DNA of 64,000 bases from Chitinophagaceae bacterium (GTDB lineage Bacteria > Bacteroidota > Bacteroidia > Chitinophagales > UBA10324), in contig JADKFU010000004.1 of assembly GCA_016717285.1 (NCBI GenBank), forward strand, positions 682,001 to 746,000, written 5' to 3'. The notes below the pieces were generated by a model, which saw only the letters and a program-made list of their open reading frames with translations, was not told the origin of the DNA and searched no databases. Below, one piece after another: positions 28,684 through 37,906 of this stretch (positions are counted from its first letter, which is position 1; every line of letters starts with the position of its first letter). Both the position numbers and the translations under genes were made by a program.

Positions 28684-28696
28684 GGTGAAAGGCTTT

Positions 28697-28814
28697 AACG
28701 GACTAAAGTTCGTTATATCTGGAAGTTAACCCCTCCGATGCGTTGCTGAGCTATTGAGTGAAAACCGCATCGTATGGGTGAATGCGGAGGTTGATGAACG
28801 AACTAAAGTTCGTT
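28697..28814. repeat. Composite palindromic element between pyrH and sbcC
   Basis: AACGGACTAAAGTTCGTT (28697-28714) and AACGAACTAAAGTTCGTT (28797-28814) are each near-perfect palindromes and flank nested inverted pieces: AAC..CTCCG (28728-28736) against CGGAGGTT (28785-28792), and GATGCG (28737-28742) against CGCATC (28766-28771). The element separates two convergent genes and may end both transcripts. A related arm pair appears at 63012-63042. Confidence 0.6.
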
Positions 28815-28825
28815 GTACATGCGGG

Positions 28826-31800
28826 TTACCAATTCGCGACGATCTCGCTGCCTTTCTCTTCATCATTCACAATGGTAAGGCACGTATCAATTTCCTGTTG
28901 CATTTCTTTTACGTGTGAGATGATGCCGACAATCCGGTTTTCCTTTCTTAGCGAGCGAAGCGTTTCAAATACCATGTCGAGTGAGTCACTATCGAGAGAG
29001 CCGAAACCTTCATCAAGAAAAAAGAAATTCTGCTTTGATTGGGAATGAATTTGTATGCTATCTGCCAATGCCAGTGCGAGCGACAAAGCGGCCTGAAATT
29101 TCTGTCCGCCGGAAAGTGTTTTCACGCTGCGCAGTTGACCGTTGTTCATGAAATCACGAACCAGGAAATTATTGCTTTCACTTACTTCCAGTCTCAGCTT
29201 CTGTCGCGTGAGTTTATAAAAACGATCATTGGCAGCATTGCACAACTGTTGCAAATGAACGGAAGAAACATAATTAACAAAGCCACTTGCTTTGAATAAA
29301 TTCTTCAGCGTGGAAATATCTTCGCCTCGTAATTGCACTGTATTTAACTCTTGTGTTAAAAGAATACGTTGCTCCACTTGTTGCTTCGCCTGGTTAATTG
29401 ATGCTGAAAGCGTTGCAGACTGTTGTTGCTGTTGTTCGATCAAAGAAGAACATGCTGTAAGCTCCTGAAGCAGCTGATCATGCAGTGTTGCATCATAAGT
29501 TTTTCCTGCTGTATTTTTTTCACTCTCTTCCAGCAGTTGGGTTGCTGTGTGTAATTTTAGTTGGAATTGTTGAAGAGAGTTTCTGGATGCAGGAACATTC
29601 AATTGTGATGCAAGCAAGGTGGTTGCTGTGAGGATGTCGATACCGGAATTCTTTTCGAGATCAAATAAATTGTCTGCTGTTTCTTTTAATAGACGCGTCA
29701 GCGTTTCGAGGTTGCTTTTTCCGGTGGTTATCGATCCTGTTAACTCGCCGGTAATTTTGCGCAACTGTTGCAGTTGCAGTTCCAGTGACCGGAAGTTTTC
29801 TTCCGCTTTGTCGTAAGCATTCTTCAGTTGGAGAATTTCCTGGTTGATGTTTTTGTTTCCGCTTCGGTATACTCATCGGCGTTTAACAGCTTAAACTGTT
29901 CTTGCAATAAACTTACCTGCGCCTGCAAGGCAGAGGATTCATTTTTTAAATTCTCAAGTGTAGTTCTGCCCGTTTCTTTTTGAGTTTCTTTTTCCTTTCG
30001 TTGTTTTTCAATTTTTTCAAACGCTGCTTCCGCTTTAGCAATTGACTTTTTTTGTTGATCCGCCAATGAAAATTGCTTGTTCAATTCCTGCTCATCTTCT
30101 TTTTGCCAGGATGTCCAAATGAATTTATCATCGTGCTTCTTCAATAAGGATTTTTCTTTCTTCAGTCGTTGCTGCAGAGCGGCTAATTGCTCCGCGGTTG
30201 ACGCTTCGCGGCTCCGGATGATTTCAAGTTCCTGAATTATCTTTTTGTAGCAAGGCGATATTCTTCTGCGCAATTTCCTTTTCAAGGTTAATTTTTTTTA
30301 TGGATACTTTAACTTCCGTAGCTGACAGGATTTGTGGATGTTCAATGGCTCCGCACAAAGGACAAGGTTCACCGGGTTTTATTTGTGTAGCATATTCTTC
30401 CAACTGCTGTTGCAGCAAAAGATGTTGCAATTCATTTTCATTTGATTGAAGTGTTTCCGCAATTTCGTTCAACCGGATTTTAAATTGGCCGATGAGTTCG
30501 CCTGATGTTTCATCGATTATTATTCCCGGCAATATTTTTTTTATGACCGGTGTAAACAAAGCATTCTTATCAGCAGACAGCGCATTTGTTTTCATTGATA
30601 TGCTTTGCTGTTCATTGATTGTATTTTGAACTGTTGTTGCGAAGGAATTCTTGTGTATGAACCAGCTTTTGATTTCAGAAAGCAATAAAAAGTCGGGCAG
30701 GCTTTCTTTCAGTTCTTTTACTTGTATCGAAATAGAATCTTTTTGCTGTTGAAGGGTTAAAAGTTCCGCATCTGTAGTTTGTAAAAAGATGTTTCCTTTT
30801 TCAAGTCGCAGGTTGACCTTTTGCAAAGCAGCGTGCAGTTCATTCAGCTGAATAATTTTTTGAAGCTCCTCACTTCTCGCTTTCAGCTGTTGCCGGTTTT
30901 CAAAAGCATTTTTTATTTCCGGAAATTGCTTTTCCTTTTCTGTGAGTGTTTTTTCAATTTGCTGCAATTCTTTTGTTTGCAGACTTAACATTGCGACCTG
31001 ATCGTCTTGTTGTTTTTGAAGTTCTGTTCTGCGATCGAAAAGGGGTTTGAAATGCAATAGGCAGTATTCATAACTCTTGATTCGTTGTTCCAATAGCTTC
31101 ATACCAGGTTGTTGCAGCTGAAGAGCAAGCTGCAACGCTTTTTGTTCGGCAATGCGGATAAAAAGCTTTTTCAATTGAAGAAACAGTTGCTCTGCTGCTT
31201 TTTTCTCAGCAATTAATAACTGATTGCTTTTTAATTGTTGCTGCAACAGTAATGATTCATTTTCTTTTGCAGCTATTTCTTCTGCAGTAATTAATCCTGT
31301 TTGCTGAATGCGCTCTTCTAATCTGATGCGTTGTTCATTGTTCTTTTGTTCGAGCACTGATATGTTATCGTACAGCTCGAACCGCTGCAAGTGAAAAAGC
31401 TCTTTCATCATTCTCGTACGTTCAGTATCGGTGAGTTCCAGAAATTCCTGAAACTTGCCTTGCGGAATAATGATGGTGCGCCTGAAATTTTCATAGCTTA
31501 ATTGCAAAATGGAAGTGATGGCTTCTACCTCAACCGGTTCCCACGCTTCGTTCACTTTCTTATAAGCTGAGCGATCAAGTGTTGCTACTTTTTCAAAATT
31601 CTTATTGTTGCGTTTTCCTTTTACCAGGAAACGGTATTCCTGTTCATCAGCACCGGTTTTAAAAATGAAATCAATAAACAGTTCTTTGGATTTCAGGTTC
31701 ATCATATTATAAGCACGATCGTCCCGTTTGTTCAGCCGTTCGGTTTCACCATACAATGCAAATGAGATGGCTTCCAGAATCGTTGACTTTCCGCTGCCAA

Positions 31801-31909
31801 CAGATCCGAAAATGCCGAAGATGCCTGCATTGGTGAGCGGTTGGAAATCGATGGTTTGTTTTTCCCGGTAGGAATAAATGCCACCAATGGTGAGACTAAC
31901 AGGTATCAT
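28826..31909 (-). CDS. sbcC: Exonuclease subunit SbcC (two frameshift errors)
   Basis: SbcC is the SMC-like ATPase of the SbcCD (Mre11-Rad50 type) nuclease that opens hairpins and processes DNA ends. The N-terminus has Walker A GSVGSGKSTIL, then a long Gln/Leu-rich coiled coil, the zinc-hook CPLCG near residue 505, a second coiled coil, and the C-terminal signature TLSGGQKFQAALSLALALAD with Walker B FFLDEGFGSLD. The frame breaks at T5 30242-30246 (one extra or two missing bases; the corrected join reads ALLQKKIIQELEI) and at T5 29850-29854 (one missing; it reads TKNINQEILQLKNAYD). The corrected length is about 1027 residues, normal. The start overlaps the sbcD stop by 4 bases. Confidence 0.9.
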
Positions 31910-33132
31910 GAAAGTTCCTCCACTGCCAGCAGCTCTTTAAATAAATTCAGCACGTTTTCATTGGGTCGTTGTCCATGCCGGTGTTCGAAATAATCTTCAA
32001 ATAATTCACTCATGGTTTTGGTGATGTCGGGACCAACCGTTAACATATTTGATGAACTGCTTTTATTCTTCACTTCAGGAATAATATTGATGATAAATGA
32101 ATGAGCAGCAGACAATTGTTTTCTTTCTCCGGCAGTCAGAAAATCTTCTGTAACCATCGTGATTTCCACCAATGCTTCTGCATGATCTTTCAGCCATTCG
32201 ATGGCAATAGAAATATTTTCGGCACGATAGCGCAATAAGCGTTTTCCCTTTTGCAAAGGAACGTCAGTAACTACAACCGGTTTTCCGGGCAAAGCATCAA
32301 CAATCATCACATACTTCTGTTGATTCACTTCACTGAAACTGTATGCCAGCGGACTACTGCTGTAAATGACCGGACATGGAACAGGATCAATTTGTTGTTT
32401 GCGGTGTAAATGCCCAAGTGCGACATACTGCATTTGTGCAGGAATATTTTCTGAATAGATCGCCTGTGCACCGCCCAAATGTAAAATGGGTTTTTCATCT
32501 TCAGGTTCTTCAGGAGGTGTTCCGTCCTTTTTCATGAAGTAAAGATGTGCAAGCATCAAGTTTACTCCCTGTTGATCGCAATAAGTCGCGGCAAGAATTT
32601 CCCAATGCTGTTGCAGCAATGTTCGCAATGCTGCATCCTGATCTTCTGATCCGAGAAATGTTTTCAAACGCAATTCACTTGCATAGGGCGTAAGCAATAA
32701 CCGAAGCGGGAAATCAATATGTGGAAGTTTCAGTTCTAAAAAACCTGTGTCACTTTTTGTTACTGCTATTCCATCCTGCAATGAAAAAGGCTTAACTATT
32801 GAATTCGGAAAACCGGCGAAGATGATCCCGCATTCGCGTGCCAATGGATCAGGTGCTTCGATGCGTTCCGGGGAATCGTGATTTCCTGCGATAGCAACTA
32901 CTGCACGTGCTCCGTTGTTGGCCAATCGTTTTACGGTCCTGTAAAATAATTCAACGGCTTCTGTGGAAGGATTGAAGGTATCGAAGAGATCACCGGCAAT
33001 CAAAACTGCATCTACCTGTTGTTCTTGTGCAATATTGCAGATCTCTTCGAGCACTTCTTCCTGTTCCGCTAAGCGGGAAAAATTTTCAAGACGTTTGCCA
33101 AGGTGCCAGTCAGCAGTATGAAGGATGCGCAT
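31906..33132 (-). CDS. sbcD: Exonuclease subunit SbcD
   Basis: SbcD is the Mre11-like manganese-dependent nuclease subunit that works with SbcC. The start is placed at 33132, giving MRILHTADWHLGKRLENF, the canonical N-terminus; the 9 codons further up look non-coding. The phosphoesterase motifs are ADWHLGK, IAGDLFD, AIAGNHDSPER and LGHLHRKQ. Its length of 408 residues is normal. The gene is intact and overlaps sbcC by 4 bases, so the two are translationally coupled. A short-chain dehydrogenase gene lies 44 bases upstream and may share the transcript. Confidence 0.93.
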   Translation of the reverse strand: MRILHTADWHLGKRLENFSRLAEQEEVLEEICNIAQEQQVDAVLIAGDLFDTFNPSTEAVELFYRTVKRLANNGARAVVAIAGNHDSPERIEAPDPLARECGIIFAGFPNSIVKPFSLQDGIAVTKSDTGFLELKLPHIDFPLRLLLTPYASELRLKTFLGSEDQDAALRTLLQQHWEILAATYCDQQGVNLMLAHLYFMKKDGTPPEEPEDEKPILHLGGAQAIYSENIPAQMQYVALGHLHRKQQIDPVPCPVIYSSSPLAYSFSEVNQQKYVMIVDALPGKPVVVTDVPLQKGKRLLRYRAENISIAIEWLKDHAEALVEITMVTEDFLTAGERKQLSAAHSFIINIIPEVKNKSSSSNMLTVGPDITKTMSELFEDYFEHRHGQRPNENVLNLFKELLAVEELS

Positions 33133-33176
33133 GTAAGGTTGGTGCTGTAGAATATACAATTTGAAGATACTGCATT

Positions 33177-33941
33177 TTATTGTTTGCGGTCGAGGTAAAA
33201 TGGACTTGCCTGCGCAGTAGGAGAAATCTGCAATTCATTGATGCAAACATGAGGTGGTAAGGTTGCGCAATAAAAAACCACGTTTGCGATATCTTCTGCT
33301 ATCAATGGCTGATAGCCATTGTACACAGCTTTTGCTCTTTCGTTATCTCCCTTGAAACGTACATTTGAAAATTCCGTTTCCACTGCGCCCGGATGAATGG
33401 TGGTTACTTTTATGCGATGTTTGAGCAAATCAATACGCATGCTTTGAGAAAGTGCATCTACAGCAAATTTGGAAGCGCAGTACACGTTTCCTTTTTCATA
33501 AACATGTTTAGCGGCAAGCGAACCCATGTTAAAAATATGTCCCTGTTGCTTTGCAATCAGGAACGGAACAATTGCTTTTGTTACGTACAACAATCCTTTC
33601 ACATTCGTGTCAATCATCTGATCCCAGTCGTCGGTGTTGCCATCCTGAATTAAATCCAATCCTGCTGCAAGTCCGGCATTATTGACGAGAATGGAAATTT
33701 CATTTTTCCATCCATCAGGCATTGATGTAACAGCATTGGTTACTGCCTCCTTGTCGCATACATCGAAATTTAAGGAAAGCACTTCAGCATTGAATTCATT
33801 TCTTAATTCATCAGCGACTTCTCTTAGTCGTTCGGTTCTGCGTCCGGTGATGATGATGCGATATTTGTTTTTTGCAAAAATGCGGGCAATGGCGTGGCCG
33901 AATCCTGAGGTGCCGCCGGTGATGAAAATGGTGTTGGACAT
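33177..33941 (-). CDS. Short-chain dehydrogenase/reductase (YdfG-like)
   Basis: The 254-residue protein is a classical SDR. The cofactor motif TGGTSGFGHAIAR (residues about 8-20) with GRRTERL after the second strand points to NADP. NNAGLA stabilises the core, NMGSLA carries the catalytic Ser, and YCASK carries the catalytic Tyr and Lys; IHPGAVETEFS follows. The closest well-known relatives are the YdfG-type NADP-dependent 3-hydroxy-acid or serine dehydrogenases, but the substrate cannot be read from sequence. It precedes sbcD on the same strand by 44 bases. Confidence 0.88.
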   Translation of the reverse strand: MSNTIFITGGTSGFGHAIARIFAKNKYRIIITGRRTERLREVADELRNEFNAEVLSLNFDVCDKEAVTNAVTSMPDGWKNEISILVNNAGLAAGLDLIQDGNTDDWDQMIDTNVKGLLYVTKAIVPFLIAKQQGHIFNMGSLAAKHVYEKGNVYCASKFAVDALSQSMRIDLLKHRIKVTTIHPGAVETEFSNVRFKGDNERAKAVYNGYQPLIAEDIANVVFYCATLPPHVCINELQISPTAQASPFYLDRKQ

Positions 33942-33985
33942 GATTTTATTTGGGTTGGGATTGTTGCGTTATGTTACGATAATTT

Positions 33986-34213
33986 CGCCCTTACAGGTCT
34001 TTGTGATCGTTTCCTTCTTCATGTTTCTACCATAATGTTGCCATGATGGGGCTTTGTTGTTCTTCTGATTTTGTTTCTACCATACAATCACCCCGCCGGG
34101 GTTATATTAACTGGTTGATTCATTCCTCATAATGCCATTTTTGTTGTAAGACCCAGCGGGGAGAAATTATGGTAGAAATTAAATTAAAACAGAAAGGAAG
34201 CCCTGTAAGGGCG
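33986..34213. repeat. 228 bp nested palindrome upstream of the SDR gene
   Basis: Outer arms CGCCCTTACAGG (33986-33997) and CCTGTAAGGGCG (34202-34213) are perfect inverted repeats. Inner arms TTTCTACCATAAT (34024-34036) and ATTATGGTAGAAA (34166-34178) are also perfect. Between them sit a second TTTCTACCAT copy (34074), the palindrome CCCCGCCGGGG (34091-34101) and ACCCAGCGGGG (34151-34161). There is no ORF inside. It resembles a REP/MITE-like intergenic element. Confidence 0.65.
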
Positions 34214-34250
34214 GCATTATCATTCATCATTGAAGAGCTACCATTCAAAA

Positions 34251-34955
34251 TTATTTCATTTCATCTTTAATCACCTGCGTTACCAGCTCCGCCCAGGCCG
34301 CATACATTTTCCCGGAAGGATGTAAGCCATCATCAGCTATCAAGGAAGAGTCATTCATTCCCTTTCTTGAAATAGCAGTGATGTCAAGATAATGGACGCC
34401 TCGCTTTTCACTTTCTTCTTTATTGATGTCATTAAATTGGTCTATTTCTTTTGCAATTGCTTCCCGGTTACGACCTTCTGCAAATGGTGTGGCGCCCCAA
34501 TCAGGAATGGATAGCACGATGACTTTATTTTTTTGATGGCCTGAAAATGTAATTGCCAGTTCCAGCAACTCAGCAAACTGTAGCCTGTATTCCTCCGCGC
34601 TTCTTCCACGATACTGATTGTTTACACCAATTAGTAACGTAACGATATCATAGGTTTGATGAATATCAGCATCCTGAATGGCTATCATTAATTCATCTGT
34701 CGTCCAGCCTGTAGTGGCGATGATGCGCGGATTTTCAAAATAAATTCCTTTGGAATGAAGTTGCAAAATGGTTTGATTAGGAAACCTGTCTGCTTCCTCT
34801 ACCCGCTCACCGATGGTATATGAATCGCCGAGGCACAACATGGAATATTCTTTAGTGCTGCTTTGCATAGAATGAGTTTGTGAAAACGACAGCAAGATGG
34901 GGAAGAAAGCGATGATGGACAACATCACTTTTATTATTGTATTTGACAGGAGCAT
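34251..34955 (-). CDS. SGNH/GDSL-family esterase-like hydrolase, exported
   Basis: The start is uncertain: the frame is open to 35003, and Met17 (34955) or Met27 (34925) both give a signal peptide (MLSIIAFFPILLSFSQ). From 34955 the protein has 234 residues. SGNH blocks are clear: block I CLGDSYTIGE with the nucleophile Ser, block II glycine in ATTGWTTDEL, block III GVNNQYRG with the oxyanion Asn, and block V DDGLHPSGKMY with the Asp-His pair. Enzymes of this fold remove acyl groups from sugars, lipids or peptidoglycan; the substrate here is unknown. The periplasmic or surface location is inferred from the signal peptide. Confidence 0.85.
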   Translation of the reverse strand: MLLSNTIIKVMLSIIAFFPILLSFSQTHSMQSSTKEYSMLCLGDSYTIGERVEEADRFPNQTILQLHSKGIYFENPRIIATTGWTTDELMIAIQDADIHQTYDIVTLLIGVNNQYRGRSAEEYRLQFAELLELAITFSGHQKNKVIVLSIPDWGATPFAEGRNREAIAKEIDQFNDINKEESEKRGVHYLDITAISRKGMNDSSLIADDGLHPSGKMYAAWAELVTQVIKDEMK

Positions 34956-35105
34956 TTGGATGCAATTACAAATAGGGTAGGATATTGAATTTAAGGGAAC
35001 CAAACCTTTCAGAAGATTTCAGCGCTGAAAAAATTGGCTTTGAGCAATGACAGATAAATTATCGGGTGTACGGACGAACCTGTCAACCAATCATGCTATA
35101 TCATT

Positions 35106-36662
35106 TCAATACAACACCAACAACTTCTTGCTTTGCATTTCACTTCCATTTTGCAACGCGTAATAATAAGTGTTGGAGGAAAGCTGTAATTTTTTTGCAT
35201 CAATGGTAAATGTGTGCCAGCCCTTTCTTAGAAATTCGTTTGCAATGATTTTTGTTACTTCTTTTCCTAAAAGATCATATAAGGTGAGGGAATAATTTCC
35301 CGGTTGCGTAATGTTGATTTCGAATGATGTTTGATTACTGAATGGATTCGGATAATTCTGATACAGTGTGAAATGTTCGGGCCCGGGACCCGGAGTTGTT
35401 TCAGTCAATGTTGCAATGTCAACCAAAGCTGTCCAGACGGAAGTGGAAGTTCCATCCTGCCTTGTCCAGATGGGAGCGATTTTTCCATCATATACACTAA
35501 TGTTGGTATAATCGCCAAAGAATACATCCGTGGTGAGTTGAAAAGGTTGTTCGCTTATTTTTTGATTGGTAAAAGTAACGCCACCATCAATGGAATAGGC
35601 CAGGTAAACATCGGTTGATTGATCAATATAATTACGCCGGTCATAAAAAAGGATGTAGATATAACCGGTAGTCTGATCAATATCCATCCACGTCAAAAAC
35701 TGATGCTTGGCAAATCCATCATCATTCACTTTTGAAGGAGCGCTCCAGGTAGTTCCACCATCAGCGGATTTAGCAAGCCACACATCGGTATTGTCGGAAC
35801 CATTGCGCTGGTCGGTCCAGTTTACATAAATAGTTCCATGATTAGGACCGTTACTCAAATCCGTTTTTGTAACCGGCAAACCATTGCAACGCAACATGCC
35901 GGGAATATCATAATCCCAACCACCGGGTTGATCTGAAACTATGATGTCATCATTTAGCCAGGTGACACCACCATCAAATGATTTATCAAAGAATAAGGTG
36001 TCACGATTAGACCAGCACACATACACTTCGCCATTCGCACCAATAGCCGGAACCGCTCCTTCCGTAGTATTATCTCCATCAAGACAATCACCTGCGAGAC
36101 GATTGATGCGAACCGGAGCGCTCCATGTTGATGCATGATCGGTAGATTTTGAAAAAAGAATGATAGAGCTGTCGTTTGGGTTGCCGCTCCCGTACTGATC
36201 AAATTGTGTCCATGTTACATAAATCGTATTGGTGACCTGATCTACTGTAGTCCACGCTTTATCCTGAGCCTTTGTTCCATTCAAACCGGTATAGGTTCCT
36301 ACAGACCACGATGCGCCCTGATTAATGGAACGCTGACATACAATGCGATCGATCCAGTTTCCATTGGAAGGATTGGAAAGGTGGATGAAATAAAAATTTC
36401 CGGCTGTATCGGCAAAGATGCACGGGTCGCCCCAAACACCATAGGGAGATTCGAGTTCATCTTTCTGCCAGGTTTGTCCACCATCAAGTGATTGATAAAC
36501 ATAATTGATGTTGGCACCGGCTACCATATTATTGGTGTTTTTAGGATTGATGCAGATGCTGGGTTCTTCGGGACCACCGCTGTCGTCAATTTTGATGTTC
36601 TCGAATTGTGCTTCCGCAACTTTCAAATTAAAGAGGATCAAAATGAGGAGAAGCTTTTTCAT
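35106..36662 (-). CDS. Sialidase-like BNR-repeat protein with T9SS sorting domain
   Basis: This 518-residue secreted protein has a signal peptide (MKKLLLILILFNLKVAEAQ) followed by a six-bladed propeller with several Asp-box/BNR turns (SLDGGQTW, SFDGGVTW, SADGGTTW, SIDGGVTF). The fold is shared by exo-sialidases and many non-enzymatic binding proteins. I cannot place the Arg triad or Tyr/Glu pair needed for sialidase activity, so the enzymatic role is open. The last 80 residues (FTLYQNYPNPFSNQTSFEI to YYYALQNG...KKLLVLY) form a T9SS type A sorting domain. Upstream lies the tandem repeat array. Confidence 0.85.
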   Translation of the reverse strand: MKKLLLILILFNLKVAEAQFENIKIDDSGGPEEPSICINPKNTNNMVAGANINYVYQSLDGGQTWQKDELESPYGVWGDPCIFADTAGNFYFIHLSNPSNGNWIDRIVCQRSINQGASWSVGTYTGLNGTKAQDKAWTTVDQVTNTIYVTWTQFDQYGSGNPNDSSIILFSKSTDHASTWSAPVRINRLAGDCLDGDNTTEGAVPAIGANGEVYVCWSNRDTLFFDKSFDGGVTWLNDDIIVSDQPGGWDYDIPGMLRCNGLPVTKTDLSNGPNHGTIYVNWTDQRNGSDNTDVWLAKSADGGTTWSAPSKVNDDGFAKHQFLTWMDIDQTTGYIYILFYDRRNYIDQSTDVYLAYSIDGGVTFTNQKISEQPFQLTTDVFFGDYTNISVYDGKIAPIWTRQDGTSTSVWTALVDIATLTETTPGPGPEHFTLYQNYPNPFSNQTSFEINITQPGNYSLTLYDLLGKEVTKIIANEFLRKGWHTFTIDAKKLQLSSNTYYYALQNGSEMQSKKLLVLY

Positions 36663-36770
36663 ACGGAGGAATTAAAAATAAAAAAGAGAATTAGCGGTGA
36701 TGGATCGAAAAGCTAAAATACAATGAATATATAAAGAGGAGTTATTAATACAGGACGGCGAAAAAAGGTG

Positions 36771-37830
36771 CTCGCAAAGGCGCTAAGCACGCAAAGATGG
36801 CAGGCTGTAGATCATTGAGTGCTTTGCACCTTACAATGGCGTCCTGCAAAAAGATTAAAAATCGACAAGTTTGCAATGAGAACTGGTAGTTGTTTGAACA
36901 TCACCACTATTTTTTCCTTCCGAAAGGTTCACTACTCGCAAAGGCGCTAAGCACGCAAAGATGGTAAGCTGTAAATCATTGAGTGCTTTGCAACTTACAA
37001 TGGCGTCCTGCAAAAAGATTAAAAATTGACAAGTTTGTAGTGAGAACTGGTAGTTCTTTGAACATCACCACTATTTTTCCTTCCGAAAGGTTTACTACTC
37101 GCAAAGGCGCTAAGCACGCAAAGATGGTAGGCTGTATATCTTTGAGTGCTTTGTACCTTACAATGGCGTCCTGCAAAAAGATTGAAAATCGACAAGTTTG
37201 CAGTGAGAACTGGTAGTTCTTTGAACATCACCACTATTTTTTCCTTCCGAAAGGTTCACTACTCGCAAAGGCGCTAAGCACGCAAAGATGGTCGGCTGTA
37301 TATCTTTGAGTGCTTTGCACCTTACAATGGCGACCTGCAAAAAGATTGAAAATCGACAAGTTTGCAGTGAGAACTGGTAGTTCTTATATTAACGTCACTA
37401 CTATTTTTTCCTTCCGAAAGGTTCACTACTGAAAAGGCGCAAAATTCGCAAAGATGGTAAGCTGTAAATCATTGAGTGCTTTGCAACTTACAATGGCGTC
37501 CTGCAAAAAGATTAAAAATTGACAAGTTTGTAGTGAGAACTGGTAGTTCTTTGAACATCACCACTATTTTTTCCTTCCGAAAGGTTTACTACTCGCAAAG
37601 GCGCTAAGCACGCAAAGATGGTAGGCTGTATATCTTTGAGTGCTTTGTACCTTACAATGGCGTCCTGCAAAAAGATTGAAAATCGACAAGTTTGCAGTGA
37701 GAACTGGTAGTACTTATATTAACGTCACTACTATTTTTTCCCTTCAGAAAAGGTTCACTACTCGCAAAGGCGCTAAGCTCGCAAAGATGGTATGCTGTAA
37801 TTTTTCTTTGCGTGTTTGCGCCTTTGCGAG
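36771..37830. repeat. Seven-unit tandem array of 163-169 bp repeats
   Basis: Units begin at 36771, 36935, 37098, 37262, 37429, 37592 and 37761 (the last is short). Each opens with CTCGCAAAGGCGCTAAG or a variant, and continues with GAGTGCTTTG, ACAATGGCGTCCTGCAAAAA, GAGAACTGGTAG and CCTTCCGAAAGG. Units 2-3 (36955-37212) and 5-6 (37450-37708) are identical except for one T5/T6 run, so a two-unit block was duplicated on top of the tandem array. The last unit ends with the inverse of the opening motif (37806-37830), forming a hairpin of about 25 bp. Reading frames here exist only because of the repeat and are not genes. Confidence 0.85.
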
Positions 37831-37906
37831 AAAATTGCAATACCAAAAAAAGAGAGCGCAATGAAAGGTGATTCATTGCGCTCTTACCTTTTCTGAATGA
37901 GATCAA

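Noticed and set aside
25248..30246. Programmed frameshifting as the cause of the broken frames
   Set aside because: The breaks are in unrelated genes, at different kinds of sites, without slippery heptamers or stimulators, and all match simple homopolymer length loss.
35106..36662. Calling this a sialidase (nanH)
   Set aside because: Asp-boxes are present but the catalytic Arg triad and Tyr/Glu cannot be located; Asp-box propellers are often non-enzymatic.
36771..37830. CRISPR array
   Set aside because: Units are about 165 bp and nearly identical along their full length, with no short repeat/unique spacer alternation and no cas genes nearby.
36976..37906. Several overlapping short ORFs on both strands
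   Set aside because: They recur with the 163-169 bp repeat unit and have no start signals or protein-like features.
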